From Tenacibaculum finnmarkense genomovar ulcerans (GTDB taxonomy: Bacteria; Bacteroidota; Bacteroidia; Flavobacteriales; Flavobacteriaceae), in NCBI RefSeq assembly GCF_900239495.1, contig NZ_OENE01000007.1:186001-250000 (forward strand): 64,000 nt of DNA, given 5' to 3'. The position numbers and the translations under genes are program-made. Of the stretch, positions 8,517 to 17,809 are shown piece after piece. The notes under the pieces are model-generated. The model saw nothing but the letters and a program-made list of their open reading frames with translations, was not told the DNA's origin and did not search any database. Within the stretch, counting starts at the first letter, position 1, and each line of letters begins with the position of its first letter.

Positions 8517-8879
8517 TTATAGTGGAATAACAATCGATCCGTTAAATTTTTCTCTTATTTTATTCAAAGCTCTATCTGCCTGTAATTTTGTTCTATAATC
8601 GCCAACCTGCGCCTTCCAATCAGGCTGATCGTAGGTAATTTTAGTAAAAACACCTGGATATTCAAGGCGAAATCTATTTCGTAAACTTTTCGCTTTGGTT
8701 TCTAATCCGTTATATAATTGGATTCTATAGCCAGTACCGTTGTTTTTATTATATGTTCTTTTTTTTGCAATCAGCGAAGCAATATCTTTGTTGTCCTTTT
8801 GATTTTGCTGTGCTTTTGCACTCAAAACACCTATTGAAAGTGATAGCGCTAAAATTAGTATAAGACCTCTTTTTTCCAT
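8517..8879 (-). CDS. SPOR-domain exported protein
   Basis: 120 residues with a signal peptide (hydrophobic to about residue 20, cleavage near AKAQ) and one SPOR domain over about residues 48-118 (GYRIQLYNG, WKAQVGDYRTKLQADRALNKI). SPOR domains bind denuded peptidoglycan glycan strands, often at the division site, so a periplasmic cell-wall role is expected. It is divergent from actA and has its own TACTTTTG element. Confidence 0.88.
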   Translation of the reverse strand: MEKRGLILILALSLSIGVLSAKAQQNQKDNKDIASLIAKKRTYNKNNGTGYRIQLYNGLETKAKSLRNRFRLEYPGVFTKITYDQPDWKAQVGDYRTKLQADRALNKIREKFNGSIVIPL

Positions 8880-8896
8880 TTAATTAAAACTTTATA

Positions 8897-8904
8897 CAAA
8901 AGTA
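8897..8904 (-). promoter_or_regulatory. Promoter -7 element (TACTTTTG) for the SPOR gene
   Basis: Exact TAnnTTTG match on the minus strand, 17 bases upstream of the ATG. Confidence 0.55.
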
Positions 8905-9004
8905 ATGACTTGTAATTTAATAGATTGTTTACTTGAGTTATTTAGAACAAATATAAATTATAAATTAGGATTCTCTTAACTTTTCACAATTTATATAGAA
9001 GTAG

Positions 9005-9012
9005 TACTTTTG
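9005..9012 (+). promoter_or_regulatory. Promoter -7 element (TACTTTTG) for the act operon
   Basis: Exact TAnnTTTG match. It predicts a transcript start near 9018-9020, just before an ATG at 9024 and about 65 bases before the preferred actA start at 9084. Confidence 0.6.
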
Positions 9013-9083
9013 CGTAACCTTCTATGCGCTATTTTACTAATAGCCTTGTAGATAAAAATGTATTAAAACTTATATTTAACAGT

Positions 9084-10373
9084 ATGAAAAGTGTGAAACA
9101 TCACAACAGATTAACCCAGACACTCGTAAAGAGTTTAGCTTTCTTTTTAGTTTTATTAGTGAGTTTTTCGGCATTTTCACAAGATGTTGATGAAGCTCGT
9201 CAAAAAGAAGGGAAAAAATTATTTAAATCTTTATGTGCATCATGTCACAAGTTAGACAAAAAACTTGTAGGTCCTAAATTAGGAGACATTGAAAGTAGAA
9301 GAGAAAACGATTGGTTAAAGTCTTGGATTAGAGACAATGCCGCGTTTAGAGCTTCTGGCGATAAAGATGCAATTGAAGTTTTTGAAGAGTACAAGCAATC
9401 TAGCATGACGGCTTTTCCTCAGTTAACTGATAAAAATATCGATGATATTCTTTATTACACCACTGTAGGGAAACTTAAAAAAGCAGGTGAAGCTGCTGTT
9501 ACTGTTGGAGCAACTGAAAAAGGAGAAGCTCCTGGATGGTTGTTGTATCTTTTAGCTGCTGCTATTATTGTAGCTTTTTTAATTATTGCTAGTTTATTAA
9601 AAACAATTAGTGAATTAAAAGGAGCTCCTAAAACACCAGGTGTCGTAGGACAAACTGCTGATTTATGGGAAGGGTTAAAGAAAAACACCTTTTTACAAGT
9701 GTTAATCGTTATATTCTGTGCTTTAATGGGTGCTTATTTTTTCTTCGGAACCTTATTTCAAATAGGTGTTGACGAAGGATATCAGCCAATTCAGCCAATT
9801 GCTTTTTCACATAAAATTCACGCTGGTGATAACAAAATTGACTGCCAATATTGTCACTCTTCAGCAAAACATAGTAAAACATCAGGGATTCCTTCTGTAA
9901 GTGTTTGTATGAATTGTCATAAAAACATATCTGAAGTAGCAGATGATACGAAAGTTGTAATGGAAGGTCATACGTTGGTGAAATCTGACTTAGACAAAGA
10001 AATTGCTAAAATATACGAAGCTGCCGGATGGGATGCTGAAAATTTAGAATACACTGGAGTTACTAAACCTGTAAAATGGGTTAGAGTTCATAATTTACCA
10101 GATTTTGCATATTACAATCACTCACAACACGTTACTGTTGCTGGATTAAAATGTCAAAAATGTCATGGTCCTGTTGAAGAAATGGAAGAGGTATATCAAT
10201 ATTCTCCATTAACAATGGGTTGGTGTATTGACTGTCATAAAGCAACCAAGGTTGACTTAAAAGGCAATGAATACTATGCTAAAATTCATAAGCAATTAGC
10301 AGCAAAGTATGGGGTTGACCAAGTGTCAATTGCTCAGTTAGGTGGAAAAGAGTGTGGTAAGTGCCACTATTAA
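9084..10373 (+). CDS. actA: Alternative complex III cytochrome c subunit ActA
   Basis: Multiheme cytochrome c of the quinol:electron acceptor oxidoreductase. Six CXXCH heme motifs are visible: CASCH in an N-terminal monoheme cytochrome domain, then CQYCH, CMNCH, CQKCH, CIDCH and CGKCH after a central membrane helix (about residues 155-178); a second hydrophobic helix lies before the pentaheme part. The start at 9084 (MKSVKHHNRL) is preferred because it puts a normal signal sequence (SLAFFLVLLVSFSAFSQ) near the N-terminus. The upstream in-frame ATG at 9024 would begin almost at the predicted transcript start and add 20 atypical residues. First gene of the act operon; 429 residues. Confidence 0.92.
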   Translation: MKSVKHHNRLTQTLVKSLAFFLVLLVSFSAFSQDVDEARQKEGKKLFKSLCASCHKLDKKLVGPKLGDIESRRENDWLKSWIRDNAAFRASGDKDAIEVFEEYKQSSMTAFPQLTDKNIDDILYYTTVGKLKKAGEAAVTVGATEKGEAPGWLLYLLAAAIIVAFLIIASLLKTISELKGAPKTPGVVGQTADLWEGLKKNTFLQVLIVIFCALMGAYFFFGTLFQIGVDEGYQPIQPIAFSHKIHAGDNKIDCQYCHSSAKHSKTSGIPSVSVCMNCHKNISEVADDTKVVMEGHTLVKSDLDKEIAKIYEAAGWDAENLEYTGVTKPVKWVRVHNLPDFAYYNHSQHVTVAGLKCQKCHGPVEEMEEVYQYSPLTMGWCIDCHKATKVDLKGNEYYAKIHKQLAAKYGVDQVSIAQLGGKECGKCHY

Positions 10374-10404
10374 TCAATTAGAAAGTAGAAAAACACATAT
10401 ATAA

Positions 10405-13400
10405 ATGGCTTCAAACAAAAAATACTGGCAAAGTGTTGAAGAACTAAAAGGTAGTTCTGTTGTTGAAACGCTACGTAATAATGAGTTTGTACAAGATATT
10501 CCTACAGATGAATTTTTAGGTGATAAAGAAACATTAGAAACTTCATCAACCTCACGTAGAGATTTCTTGAAATATGTTGGATTTACCACAGCAGCCGCTT
10601 CTTTAGCAGCCTGTGAAGGTCCCGTAAGAAAATCAATCCCTTATGTAGTACAACCAAATGATATTGTTGTAGGTATTGCAGATTGGTATGCAACTACAAT
10701 TGCAGATGGTTTTGATTTTGCAAACGTATTAGTAAAAACACGTGAAGGTCGTCCGATTCTTGTAATGCCGAATAAATTAGCATCAGGAGAAACAAACGCA
10801 CGTACACAAGCATCTGTTTTATCATTATACGATGATCAATTACGTTTAAAAGAACCTAAAAAGGGTGCAGATCAAATTTCTTGGGCAGATGCCGATAAAG
10901 AAATTATCGCAACCTTAAACGAGTTAAAAGTAGCAAACGAACCAGTTGTGTTATTAACTGGTACTTTAGCAAGTCCTTCAACTGAAAAAGTAATTACAGC
11001 ATTTACTGCTGCATATCCAAACGTAAAGCACGTTGTTTATGATGCTATTTCAGAAAGTGCAACTGCCGATGCTTTTCAAGCAATGTATGGTACACGCGCT
11101 TTACCAAATTATGATTTTAGTAAAGCAGAAGTTATCGCTTCTATTGGTGCTGATTTTATTGGAGACTGGCAAGGAGGATATGAAAAGTCATATACTGATG
11201 GGCGTAAAGCTGCATCTGGTAAAATGTCTTACCATGTTCAAATAGAAAGTAATATGTCATTAGCAGGGGCAAATGCTGATAAAAGATTGGTTGTAAAACC
11301 TTCTGATCAAGTATATGCTTTGGTTAATTTATATAATGCTGTAACAGGAGAATCAATTCCTTCTAAAGCAACTAAAATTGACGCTGAAATTAAAAAGCTA
11401 GCAAGCAATTTAATTAAAGCAGGTTCAAAAGGAGTTGTTCTTACAGGATTAAATGATAAAAACGCTCAGTTAATTGCTTTTGCTATTAACGAGAAGTTAC
11501 AAAGTGAGATATTCGATACCAAAGCTGTTAATTTAACACGTCAAGGTAACGATACTCAAGTAGCTCAATTAGTTGCTGATATTAAAGCAGGAGTAGTAAA
11601 AGGTTTAGTTACTTATAACACAAACCCTTTATATACGTTAGCAAACGCTGCTGATTTAGCTGAAGGAATTAAGAATTTAAAATTATCTGTTGCAATATCG
11701 ACTCAAAACGATGCAACGGCTAATGCTACACAGTATAGCTTACCAGCGCCTCACAATTTAGAGAGTTGGGGAGACGTTACAATTACTAAAGGTACGTATA
11801 GTTTAATGCAGCCAACAATTTCGCCATTATTTAATACGCGTCAGTTACAAGATGTGTTATTAAAATGGTCAGGTAGTTCAGCAAGCTATTACGATACTTT
11901 AAAAGAATTTTGGAGTGCCTCTATTTTAAACGGAGCTTCTTGGAATCAAGCATTGCATGATGGTTTTTTCAAATCAGCAATAATTTCAGAAGAAGAAGTT
12001 TTTGAATCGGCAGTAGTTATTAGTGCTTCAGTTTCTGAATTATTAAAAACAACAAGTACCGCTTCAGGTTTTGAATTAAACTTGTTTTCATCAACTGCTT
12101 TAGGTGACGGTAAACAAGCAAACAATCCTTGGTTACAAGAATTGCCAGACCCTATTACACGTGCTGCTTGGGATAATTATTTAACCGTTTCAATGGCTGA
12201 TGCTAAAGAATTAGGTTTTGATAACCCGGTAAAAGATAACGGTGCTATTAATGGAAACTACGCTACGGTAACAGTAAATGGTGTTTCTATTGAAAAAGTT
12301 CCAGTAATGATTCAGCCAGGACAGGCAAAAGGATCTGTAGGTTTAGCATTAGGATATGGTAGAACACAAAGTTTAAAAGAAGAGATGCAGGTTGGTTTAA
12401 ATGCCTACCCTCTTTATAAGAACGCAAACCATATTCAATACAATGTTTCTATTGAAAAAACTTCAGGATGGCATAAGTTTGCTTGTACACAAGTACAAAG
12501 TACACTTGCAGGTCGTCATGATATTTTAAAAGAAGCAACTTTAAAGCAGGTAGCTGATAAAAGTTTAGACCCAAAACATACTTGGAATAAGCCTTCAATG
12601 GTATCTTACGATCACCAAGAGGTTGAGGCAAAAAGTATCGATTTATGGGCAGACCATAATCGTGAAATTGGGCATCATTTTAATTTATCTATTGATTTAA
12701 CATCTTGTACAGGATGTGGGGCCTGTGTTGTAGCATGTCATGCAGAAAATAATGTGCCGGTTGTAGGTAAAGACGAAGTAAGAGTAGGTAGAGATATGCA
12801 CTGGTTGCGTATTGACCGTTATTATTCTTCAACAGTAATTGATAAGCAACATGATGCTTCAATGACTATGGAAGAATTTAGAGCTCAAAACCCTAGATTA
12901 TCAAACAAAGAAGTTGAAAGAAAGTATACTGAAAAGGTTTTAGAATTAAGTAAAGGTGATTTATTTGATGCTTTAGAAAATTCTGCAGAAAACCCAGAGG
13001 TAGCTTTCCAACCAATGATGTGTCAGCACTGTAATCACGCACCTTGTGAAACGGTATGTCCGGTAGCAGCAACATCACATGGTCGTCAAGGTCAAAATCA
13101 AATGGCTTATAACAGATGTGTTGGTACAAGATATTGTGCAAATAACTGTCCTTATAGAGTTCGTCGTTTTAACTGGTTTAATTATTCAGAAAACGAAGAA
13201 TTTGATTTCAATATGAACAACGAATACGGTAAAATGGTATTAAACCCAGATGTTGTAGTTCGTTCTCGTGGAGTTATGGAAAAATGTTCAATGTGTATTC
13301 AAATGACACAGGCAACTATTTTAAATGCTAAGAAAGAAGGTAGAGCAGTACATAAAGATGAATTTGAAACCGCATGTTCATCAGCTTGTTCGTCAGGATC

Positions 13401-13545
13401 AATGGTGTTTGGAGATGTAAATAATCCTGAAGATGCAGTAACTGCATTAAAAGAGGATGATAGGGCTTTTCACGTATTAGACTATATTGGAACAAAACCA
13501 AATGTAGTGTATCAAGTGAAAGTAAGAAATACAAACGAAGCTTAA
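10405..13545 (+). CDS. actB: Alternative complex III molybdopterin-like/Fe-S subunit ActB
   Basis: 1046 residues combining two domains of the complex. A Tat-type motif (SRRDFLKYVGF, around residue 50) precedes a molybdopterin-oxidoreductase-like region, which in ActB proteins carries no cofactor according to family knowledge. The last third is a ferredoxin-like domain with cysteine groups CTGCGACVVACH, CQHCNHAPCETVCP, CVGTRYCANNCPYR, CSMC and CSSACSSG, consistent with three 4Fe-4S and one 3Fe-4S cluster. It accepts electrons during quinol oxidation on the periplasmic face. It starts 31 bases after actA. Confidence 0.95.
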   Translation: MASNKKYWQSVEELKGSSVVETLRNNEFVQDIPTDEFLGDKETLETSSTSRRDFLKYVGFTTAAASLAACEGPVRKSIPYVVQPNDIVVGIADWYATTIADGFDFANVLVKTREGRPILVMPNKLASGETNARTQASVLSLYDDQLRLKEPKKGADQISWADADKEIIATLNELKVANEPVVLLTGTLASPSTEKVITAFTAAYPNVKHVVYDAISESATADAFQAMYGTRALPNYDFSKAEVIASIGADFIGDWQGGYEKSYTDGRKAASGKMSYHVQIESNMSLAGANADKRLVVKPSDQVYALVNLYNAVTGESIPSKATKIDAEIKKLASNLIKAGSKGVVLTGLNDKNAQLIAFAINEKLQSEIFDTKAVNLTRQGNDTQVAQLVADIKAGVVKGLVTYNTNPLYTLANAADLAEGIKNLKLSVAISTQNDATANATQYSLPAPHNLESWGDVTITKGTYSLMQPTISPLFNTRQLQDVLLKWSGSSASYYDTLKEFWSASILNGASWNQALHDGFFKSAIISEEEVFESAVVISASVSELLKTTSTASGFELNLFSSTALGDGKQANNPWLQELPDPITRAAWDNYLTVSMADAKELGFDNPVKDNGAINGNYATVTVNGVSIEKVPVMIQPGQAKGSVGLALGYGRTQSLKEEMQVGLNAYPLYKNANHIQYNVSIEKTSGWHKFACTQVQSTLAGRHDILKEATLKQVADKSLDPKHTWNKPSMVSYDHQEVEAKSIDLWADHNREIGHHFNLSIDLTSCTGCGACVVACHAENNVPVVGKDEVRVGRDMHWLRIDRYYSSTVIDKQHDASMTMEEFRAQNPRLSNKEVERKYTEKVLELSKGDLFDALENSAENPEVAFQPMMCQHCNHAPCETVCPVAATSHGRQGQNQMAYNRCVGTRYCANNCPYRVRRFNWFNYSENEEFDFNMNNEYGKMVLNPDVVVRSRGVMEKCSMCIQMTQATILNAKKEGRAVHKDEFETACSSACSSGSMVFGDVNNPEDAVTALKEDDRAFHVLDYIGTKPNVVYQVKVRNTNEA

Positions 13546-13572
13546 TAACAAAACTAATAAGTATATAGATTT

Positions 13573-14973
13573 ATGTCGTCTCATTACGAATCATCTTATA
13601 GAGAACCTTTAGTGTTGGGTAACAAAAGTTACCACGATATCACTGAAGACATTGCAAGACCTATTGAAGGTAAAGCAAATCAAAATTGGTATATCGCATT
13701 TTACATCTCCTTAGCAGCAATGCTTTGGGGGTTTGGATGTATTTTCTACACCGTCGGTACAGGTATCGGTGTGTGGGGATTAAGTAAAAACATCGGTTGG
13801 GCATGGGATATTACCAACTTCGTATGGTGGGTAGGTATTGGTCACGCAGGAACCTTAATTTCGGCGGTACTATTATTATTCCGTCAAAAATGGCGAATGG
13901 CAATTAACCGTTCGGCAGAAGCGATGACAATTTTTGCGGTATTCCAGGCAGGGTTATTTCCAATTATTCACATGGGGCGTCCATGGAATGGATACTGGGT
14001 GTTACCAATGCCAAACCAGTTCGGATCATTATGGGTTAATTTTAACTCACCATTATTATGGGATGTATTCGCAATTTCAACGTATTTATCTGTATCATTA
14101 GTTTTCTGGTGGACAGGTTTATTACCAGATTTTGCAATGATTCGTGATAGAGCAGTAAAGCCTTTTCAAAAGAAAATATATGCTTTATTATCTTTCGGAT
14201 GGTCAGGTAGAGCTAAAGATTGGCAACGTTTTGAAGAAGTATCTTTAGTGTTAGCAGGTTTAGCTACACCATTAGTACTTTCAGTACATACAATTGTATC
14301 TATGGATTTTGCTACTTCTATTAACCCAGGATGGCATTCAACAATATTTCCACCTTATTTCGTAGCTGGAGCAATCTTTTCAGGATTTGCAATGGTACAA
14401 ACCTTATTAGGTATTATGCGTAAGGTTACAAATATGGAAGCATATATTACACGTTTACACGTAGAATATATGAATATTGTAATTCTTTTAACTGGTGGTA
14501 TTGTAGCGGTAGCTTATGCAACAGAGTTTTTTATTGCATGGTACACAGGTTCACCGTATGAAAACTACACATATTTGTCTTTTGGTGCTGAAGCAGGTGC
14601 TTACGGATGGGCATTTTGGTCATTATTAATATGTAATATTATTTTACCACAGTTTTTATGGATCAAGAGATTAAGAAGAAGTTTTATTTTTTCTTTTATT
14701 ATCTCAATCATTATTAATATTGGTATGTGGTTTGAGCGTTTCGATATTATTGCAATTGTATTAAGTAAAGGTCATTTACCATCAACATGGTGGCGTTTTG
14801 AGCCAACATTTGTAGATGTAGGTATTTTTGTTGGAACTATTGGTTTCTTCTTTGTATTATTCTTATTATACGCAAGAACATTCCCAGTAATTGCACAAGC
14901 AGAAGTTAAGACAATCTTGAAATCTTCAGGACAGAATTTTAAAAAATTAAGAGAAGAGAACAATGAGCACTAG
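13573..14973 (+). CDS. actC: Alternative complex III integral membrane subunit ActC (NrfD-like)
   Basis: 466 residues, polytopic with about ten hydrophobic helices, of the NrfD/PsrC type. Recognisable segments are the N-terminal SYHDITEDIARPIEGKA and the membrane stretches with GHAGTLISAVLLLFRQKWR and IHMGRPWNGYW. In alternative complex III this subunit carries the quinol-binding site. Its last 11 bases overlap actD, indicating translational coupling. Confidence 0.95.
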   Translation: MSSHYESSYREPLVLGNKSYHDITEDIARPIEGKANQNWYIAFYISLAAMLWGFGCIFYTVGTGIGVWGLSKNIGWAWDITNFVWWVGIGHAGTLISAVLLLFRQKWRMAINRSAEAMTIFAVFQAGLFPIIHMGRPWNGYWVLPMPNQFGSLWVNFNSPLLWDVFAISTYLSVSLVFWWTGLLPDFAMIRDRAVKPFQKKIYALLSFGWSGRAKDWQRFEEVSLVLAGLATPLVLSVHTIVSMDFATSINPGWHSTIFPPYFVAGAIFSGFAMVQTLLGIMRKVTNMEAYITRLHVEYMNIVILLTGGIVAVAYATEFFIAWYTGSPYENYTYLSFGAEAGAYGWAFWSLLICNIILPQFLWIKRLRRSFIFSFIISIIINIGMWFERFDIIAIVLSKGHLPSTWWRFEPTFVDVGIFVGTIGFFFVLFLLYARTFPVIAQAEVKTILKSSGQNFKKLREENNEH

Positions 14974-15493
14974 TAAAGTAATTCACGCATTTTATAATGA
15001 TGATGATATCTTAATGGATGCCGTTAAGACAATCAAAGGAGAACACCATCATCACATCGAAGAGGTATTTTGTCCATTTCCAGTTCACGGACTAGACAAG
15101 GCATTAGGATTGGCACCAACCCGTTTAGCGATTACTGCATTCTTTTACGGAATTACAGGATTATGCTTTGCTATTTGGATGACAAACTATATGATGATTC
15201 AAGATTGGCCACAAGATATTGGTGGTAAACCTAACTTTAGTTGGTTTGCTAACATGCCAGCGTTTGTGCCAATTATGTTTGAATTAACCGTCTTTTTTGC
15301 AGCCCATTTAATGGTAATTACTTTTTATATGAGAAGTAGAATATGGCCATTTAAAGAAGCAGAAAACCCTGATCCAAGAACAACGGATGATCATTTTTTA
15401 ATGGAAATTCCTGTAAATGGTAACGAAGAAGAGTTAAAGGCGTTGATAGCAACAACAGGCGCTGTAGAAATTAACATAGTAGAAAAGCACTAA
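14963..15493 (+). CDS. actD: Alternative complex III subunit ActD (DUF3341)
   Basis: 176 residues, DUF3341 family. The N-terminal soluble segment carries the typical VFCPFPVHGLDKALGL, followed by two membrane helices (about residues 52-75 and 95-120). It anchors in the membrane arm of the complex. The ATG lies inside the end of actC in another frame (11-base overlap) and actE follows after 11 bases. Confidence 0.93.
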   Translation: MSTSKVIHAFYNDDDILMDAVKTIKGEHHHHIEEVFCPFPVHGLDKALGLAPTRLAITAFFYGITGLCFAIWMTNYMMIQDWPQDIGGKPNFSWFANMPAFVPIMFELTVFFAAHLMVITFYMRSRIWPFKEAENPDPRTTDDHFLMEIPVNGNEEELKALIATTGAVEINIVEKH

Positions 15494-15504
15494 TAACCAG
15501 AGAT

Positions 15505-16053
15505 ATGAAAAGTTTTGTGAAAATAATCGTCGCTTTAGTTGTTATAACAAGTGTTATTTCATGTGGAGATAAACGAACCCCTCAATTACAATACATGCCA
15601 GACATGTATGTTGCTGTTCCTTACGAGCCAAATGGAGCGCTGGGGTTAAATGGTAAAATGGTAGATAGATTACCTGTTGCAGGTACGGTAAGTAGAAAAG
15701 GTATTGTAGCTTATGATATTCCTGATACAAATGAAGGCTATGAAAAAGCAAAAGCAACTTTAAAAAGCCCTTTAGCGACTACTGAAAAGAATTTAGCAAA
15801 AGGAAAAGAGTTGTACGGAATCTACTGTGCTACTTGTCATGGAAGTAAAGGAGATGGTAACGGAGTTTTATCTCAAAGAGATAAATTTAACGGAATACCA
15901 AACTATAAAGAAAGAGATTTAAACCCAGGAAATATTTATCATGTTATTATGTATGGTAAAAATTTAATGGGATCTCATGCAGGACAATTACAGTACAAAG
16001 AGCGTTGGCAAATTGTGCAGTATGTAGAGAAATTAAGAAGCGAATTAAAATAA
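15505..16053 (+). CDS. actE: Alternative complex III monoheme cytochrome c ActE
   Basis: 182 residues. A lipoprotein signal ends in the lipobox VISC (Cys20), so the mature protein should be lipid-anchored. The heme motif CATCHG follows KGKELYGIYC, with a distal methionine candidate in GKNLMGSHAGQL. ActE is the monoheme cytochrome that relays electrons out of the complex toward the oxidase. It sits between actD and actF with short spacers. Confidence 0.93.
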   Translation: MKSFVKIIVALVVITSVISCGDKRTPQLQYMPDMYVAVPYEPNGALGLNGKMVDRLPVAGTVSRKGIVAYDIPDTNEGYEKAKATLKSPLATTEKNLAKGKELYGIYCATCHGSKGDGNGVLSQRDKFNGIPNYKERDLNPGNIYHVIMYGKNLMGSHAGQLQYKERWQIVQYVEKLRSELK

Positions 16054-16075
16054 CTCTATAATAGATAGTTAAGAT

Positions 16076-17659
16076 ATGTACCAGTTTACAGGAAAATTAA
16101 AAATACTTGCTATTGCTCTTATGATTTTAGGAGCGTTAGGTACTGCCATCAGTTTTATGTCGGCACCTAAAACGTTAACAGAGGCAAAAGCAATTTTAGC
16201 AAAACAACATGGTGATCATCACAATGAGCATGCTACAGATACCGCACATACAGTAGCTGTACCTCATGTTGAAGAAGCTAAAAAGGAAGCACATACTGAG
16301 GTTGAAAAACACTCAGAAAAAACAACAGAAGCGCATGCTGCTGATACTACGGAAATACAGGCTCAAGCTGTTAAAGAAGTGCATTCAGAACAAGCAACAA
16401 CGGCTCATACTGAATCAGCAACACACGCTGTAGAAGCAACAGAAAAACACGCTGAGGCTGTAGTACACCCAAGTACTGCTGACGCTCATACTGAAAACCA
16501 TGACGCACATGCTGAACATGCTTTTCACCAAATGCAAAATCGCCCTTGGGCAGCATTTTTTGTAGCGTTAATGTTCTTTTTAGGAGTTACATTATTAGTA
16601 TTGGCTTTTTATGCAATTCAAAGAGTAGCACAAGCAGGTTGGTCAGTAGTGTTGTTTAGAGTAATGGAAGCTATTACAGCAAACCTACACTATGTAAGTG
16701 CTATTATGTTATTATTTTTAATAGCAACATTTATGCACATGAATCATTTATTTCCTTGGATGAACGAAGGCGTTTTTGACCCGCAGCACGCAAATTATGA
16801 TGCTGTTGTAGATGGAAAAAAATGGTTTTTAAACACACCAGGATGGTTAATGAGAAGTATCTTTTATTTAACGGTATGGAATGTATATCGTTTTATCATT
16901 AGAAAAGGTTCTATAAAACAAGAAAATGGAGATTTAAAATTACACATGAAAAACTATAATATTTCTGTTGTATTTTTATTCTTTTTCCTTATTACAGAAT
17001 CAATGATGTCTTGGGATTGGATTATGGGAATTGACCCACACTGGTTCTCTACATTATTTGGATGGTATGTATTAGCTACTTTTTTAGTATCGGCATTAAC
17101 AGTAATTGCATTTGTAACAATTTACTTAAGAGCTAAAGGTTTCTTACCATTTGTAAATGATAGTCATATTCATGATTTAGCGAAATATATGTTTGGTTTT
17201 TCAGTATTTTGGACCTACTTATGGTTTGCTCAGTTTATGTTAATTTGGTATGCTGATATCCCTGAAGAAACAACATATTACTTATTGCGTTTTAATGAAT
17301 ACAAAGTACCATTTTTGGCAATGGTGGTTATGAACTTTATCTTTCCTGTATTATTATTAATCAATAGTGATTTTAAAAGCGTACCTTGGTTTGTAACAAT
17401 AGGAGGAGTTGTAATATTAGCAGGTCATTATTTAGATTTATTCGTGATGATTATGCCTGGAACAGTTGGTGCACAATACGGATTTGGGATTGGAGAAATA
17501 AGTGGAATTTTATTCTTCTTAGGATTGTTTATATTTGCTACTTTTAATGCCTTTGCAAAAGCAAATCCATTAGCAAAAGGGAATCCATTTTTACACGAAA
17601 GTGAAACTCACCATTACTATAATATCGAACACAGAGGAGAAGATAGTAATAGTCATTAA
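16076..17659 (+). CDS. actF: Alternative complex III integral membrane subunit ActF
   Basis: 527 residues and polytopic, with about ten helices after an N-terminal helix (about residues 8-28). It is homologous to ActC within the complex; the GWLMRSIFYLTVWN and SMMSWDWIMGIDPHWFSTLFGWY stretches are characteristic. Between the first helix and the main membrane domain (about residues 43-155) lies a long, low-complexity insert of His, Ala, Glu and Thr repeats with well over twenty histidines, far longer than the linker I expect here. Last gene of the operon; a terminator follows. Confidence 0.92.
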   Translation: MYQFTGKLKILAIALMILGALGTAISFMSAPKTLTEAKAILAKQHGDHHNEHATDTAHTVAVPHVEEAKKEAHTEVEKHSEKTTEAHAADTTEIQAQAVKEVHSEQATTAHTESATHAVEATEKHAEAVVHPSTADAHTENHDAHAEHAFHQMQNRPWAAFFVALMFFLGVTLLVLAFYAIQRVAQAGWSVVLFRVMEAITANLHYVSAIMLLFLIATFMHMNHLFPWMNEGVFDPQHANYDAVVDGKKWFLNTPGWLMRSIFYLTVWNVYRFIIRKGSIKQENGDLKLHMKNYNISVVFLFFFLITESMMSWDWIMGIDPHWFSTLFGWYVLATFLVSALTVIAFVTIYLRAKGFLPFVNDSHIHDLAKYMFGFSVFWTYLWFAQFMLIWYADIPEETTYYLLRFNEYKVPFLAMVVMNFIFPVLLLINSDFKSVPWFVTIGGVVILAGHYLDLFVMIMPGTVGAQYGFGIGEISGILFFLGLFIFATFNAFAKANPLAKGNPFLHESETHHYYNIEHRGEDSNSH

Positions 17660-17670
17660 AAGATATAATT

Positions 17671-17708
17671 ATCGCCTTTTTAACTTTTGATAAAAAGGTG
17701 ATTTTTTT
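17671..17708 (+). terminator. Terminator of the act operon
   Basis: ATCGCCTTTTTA pairs with TAAAAAGGTGAT (one G-T wobble) and is followed by seven T's, 12 bases past actF. Confidence 0.8.
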
Positions 17709-17723
17709 GCTTAAAAAATATCT

Positions 17724-17739
17724 TATGACATATATCATA
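17724..17739. promoter_or_regulatory. CRP/FNR-like inverted repeat upstream of coxB
   Basis: TATGA-N6-TCATA has the spacing and half-site style of CRP/FNR-family operators. Its centre is about 38-41 bases before the transcript start predicted from the TAAATTTG element, the usual position of a class II activator. The regulator is not identified. Confidence 0.4.
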
Positions 17740-17755
17740 GGAATTAAAAAAACAT

Positions 17756-17763
17756 TAAATTTG
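17756..17763 (+). promoter_or_regulatory. Promoter -7 element (TAAATTTG) for coxB-coxA
   Basis: Exact TAnnTTTG match 46 bases upstream of coxB. Together with the terminator after actF it indicates that the oxidase genes are transcribed separately from the act operon. Confidence 0.55.
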
Positions 17764-17809
17764 AAGGCTTTATAATAGTCTTTCTTAAAACGATTAAATA
17801 TTAATATTT

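Noticed and set aside
10374..13545. Several antisense open frames inside actB and neighbouring genes
   Set aside because: They lie opposite strongly conserved coding sequence, lack promoters and resemble no protein; they are by-products of codon bias.
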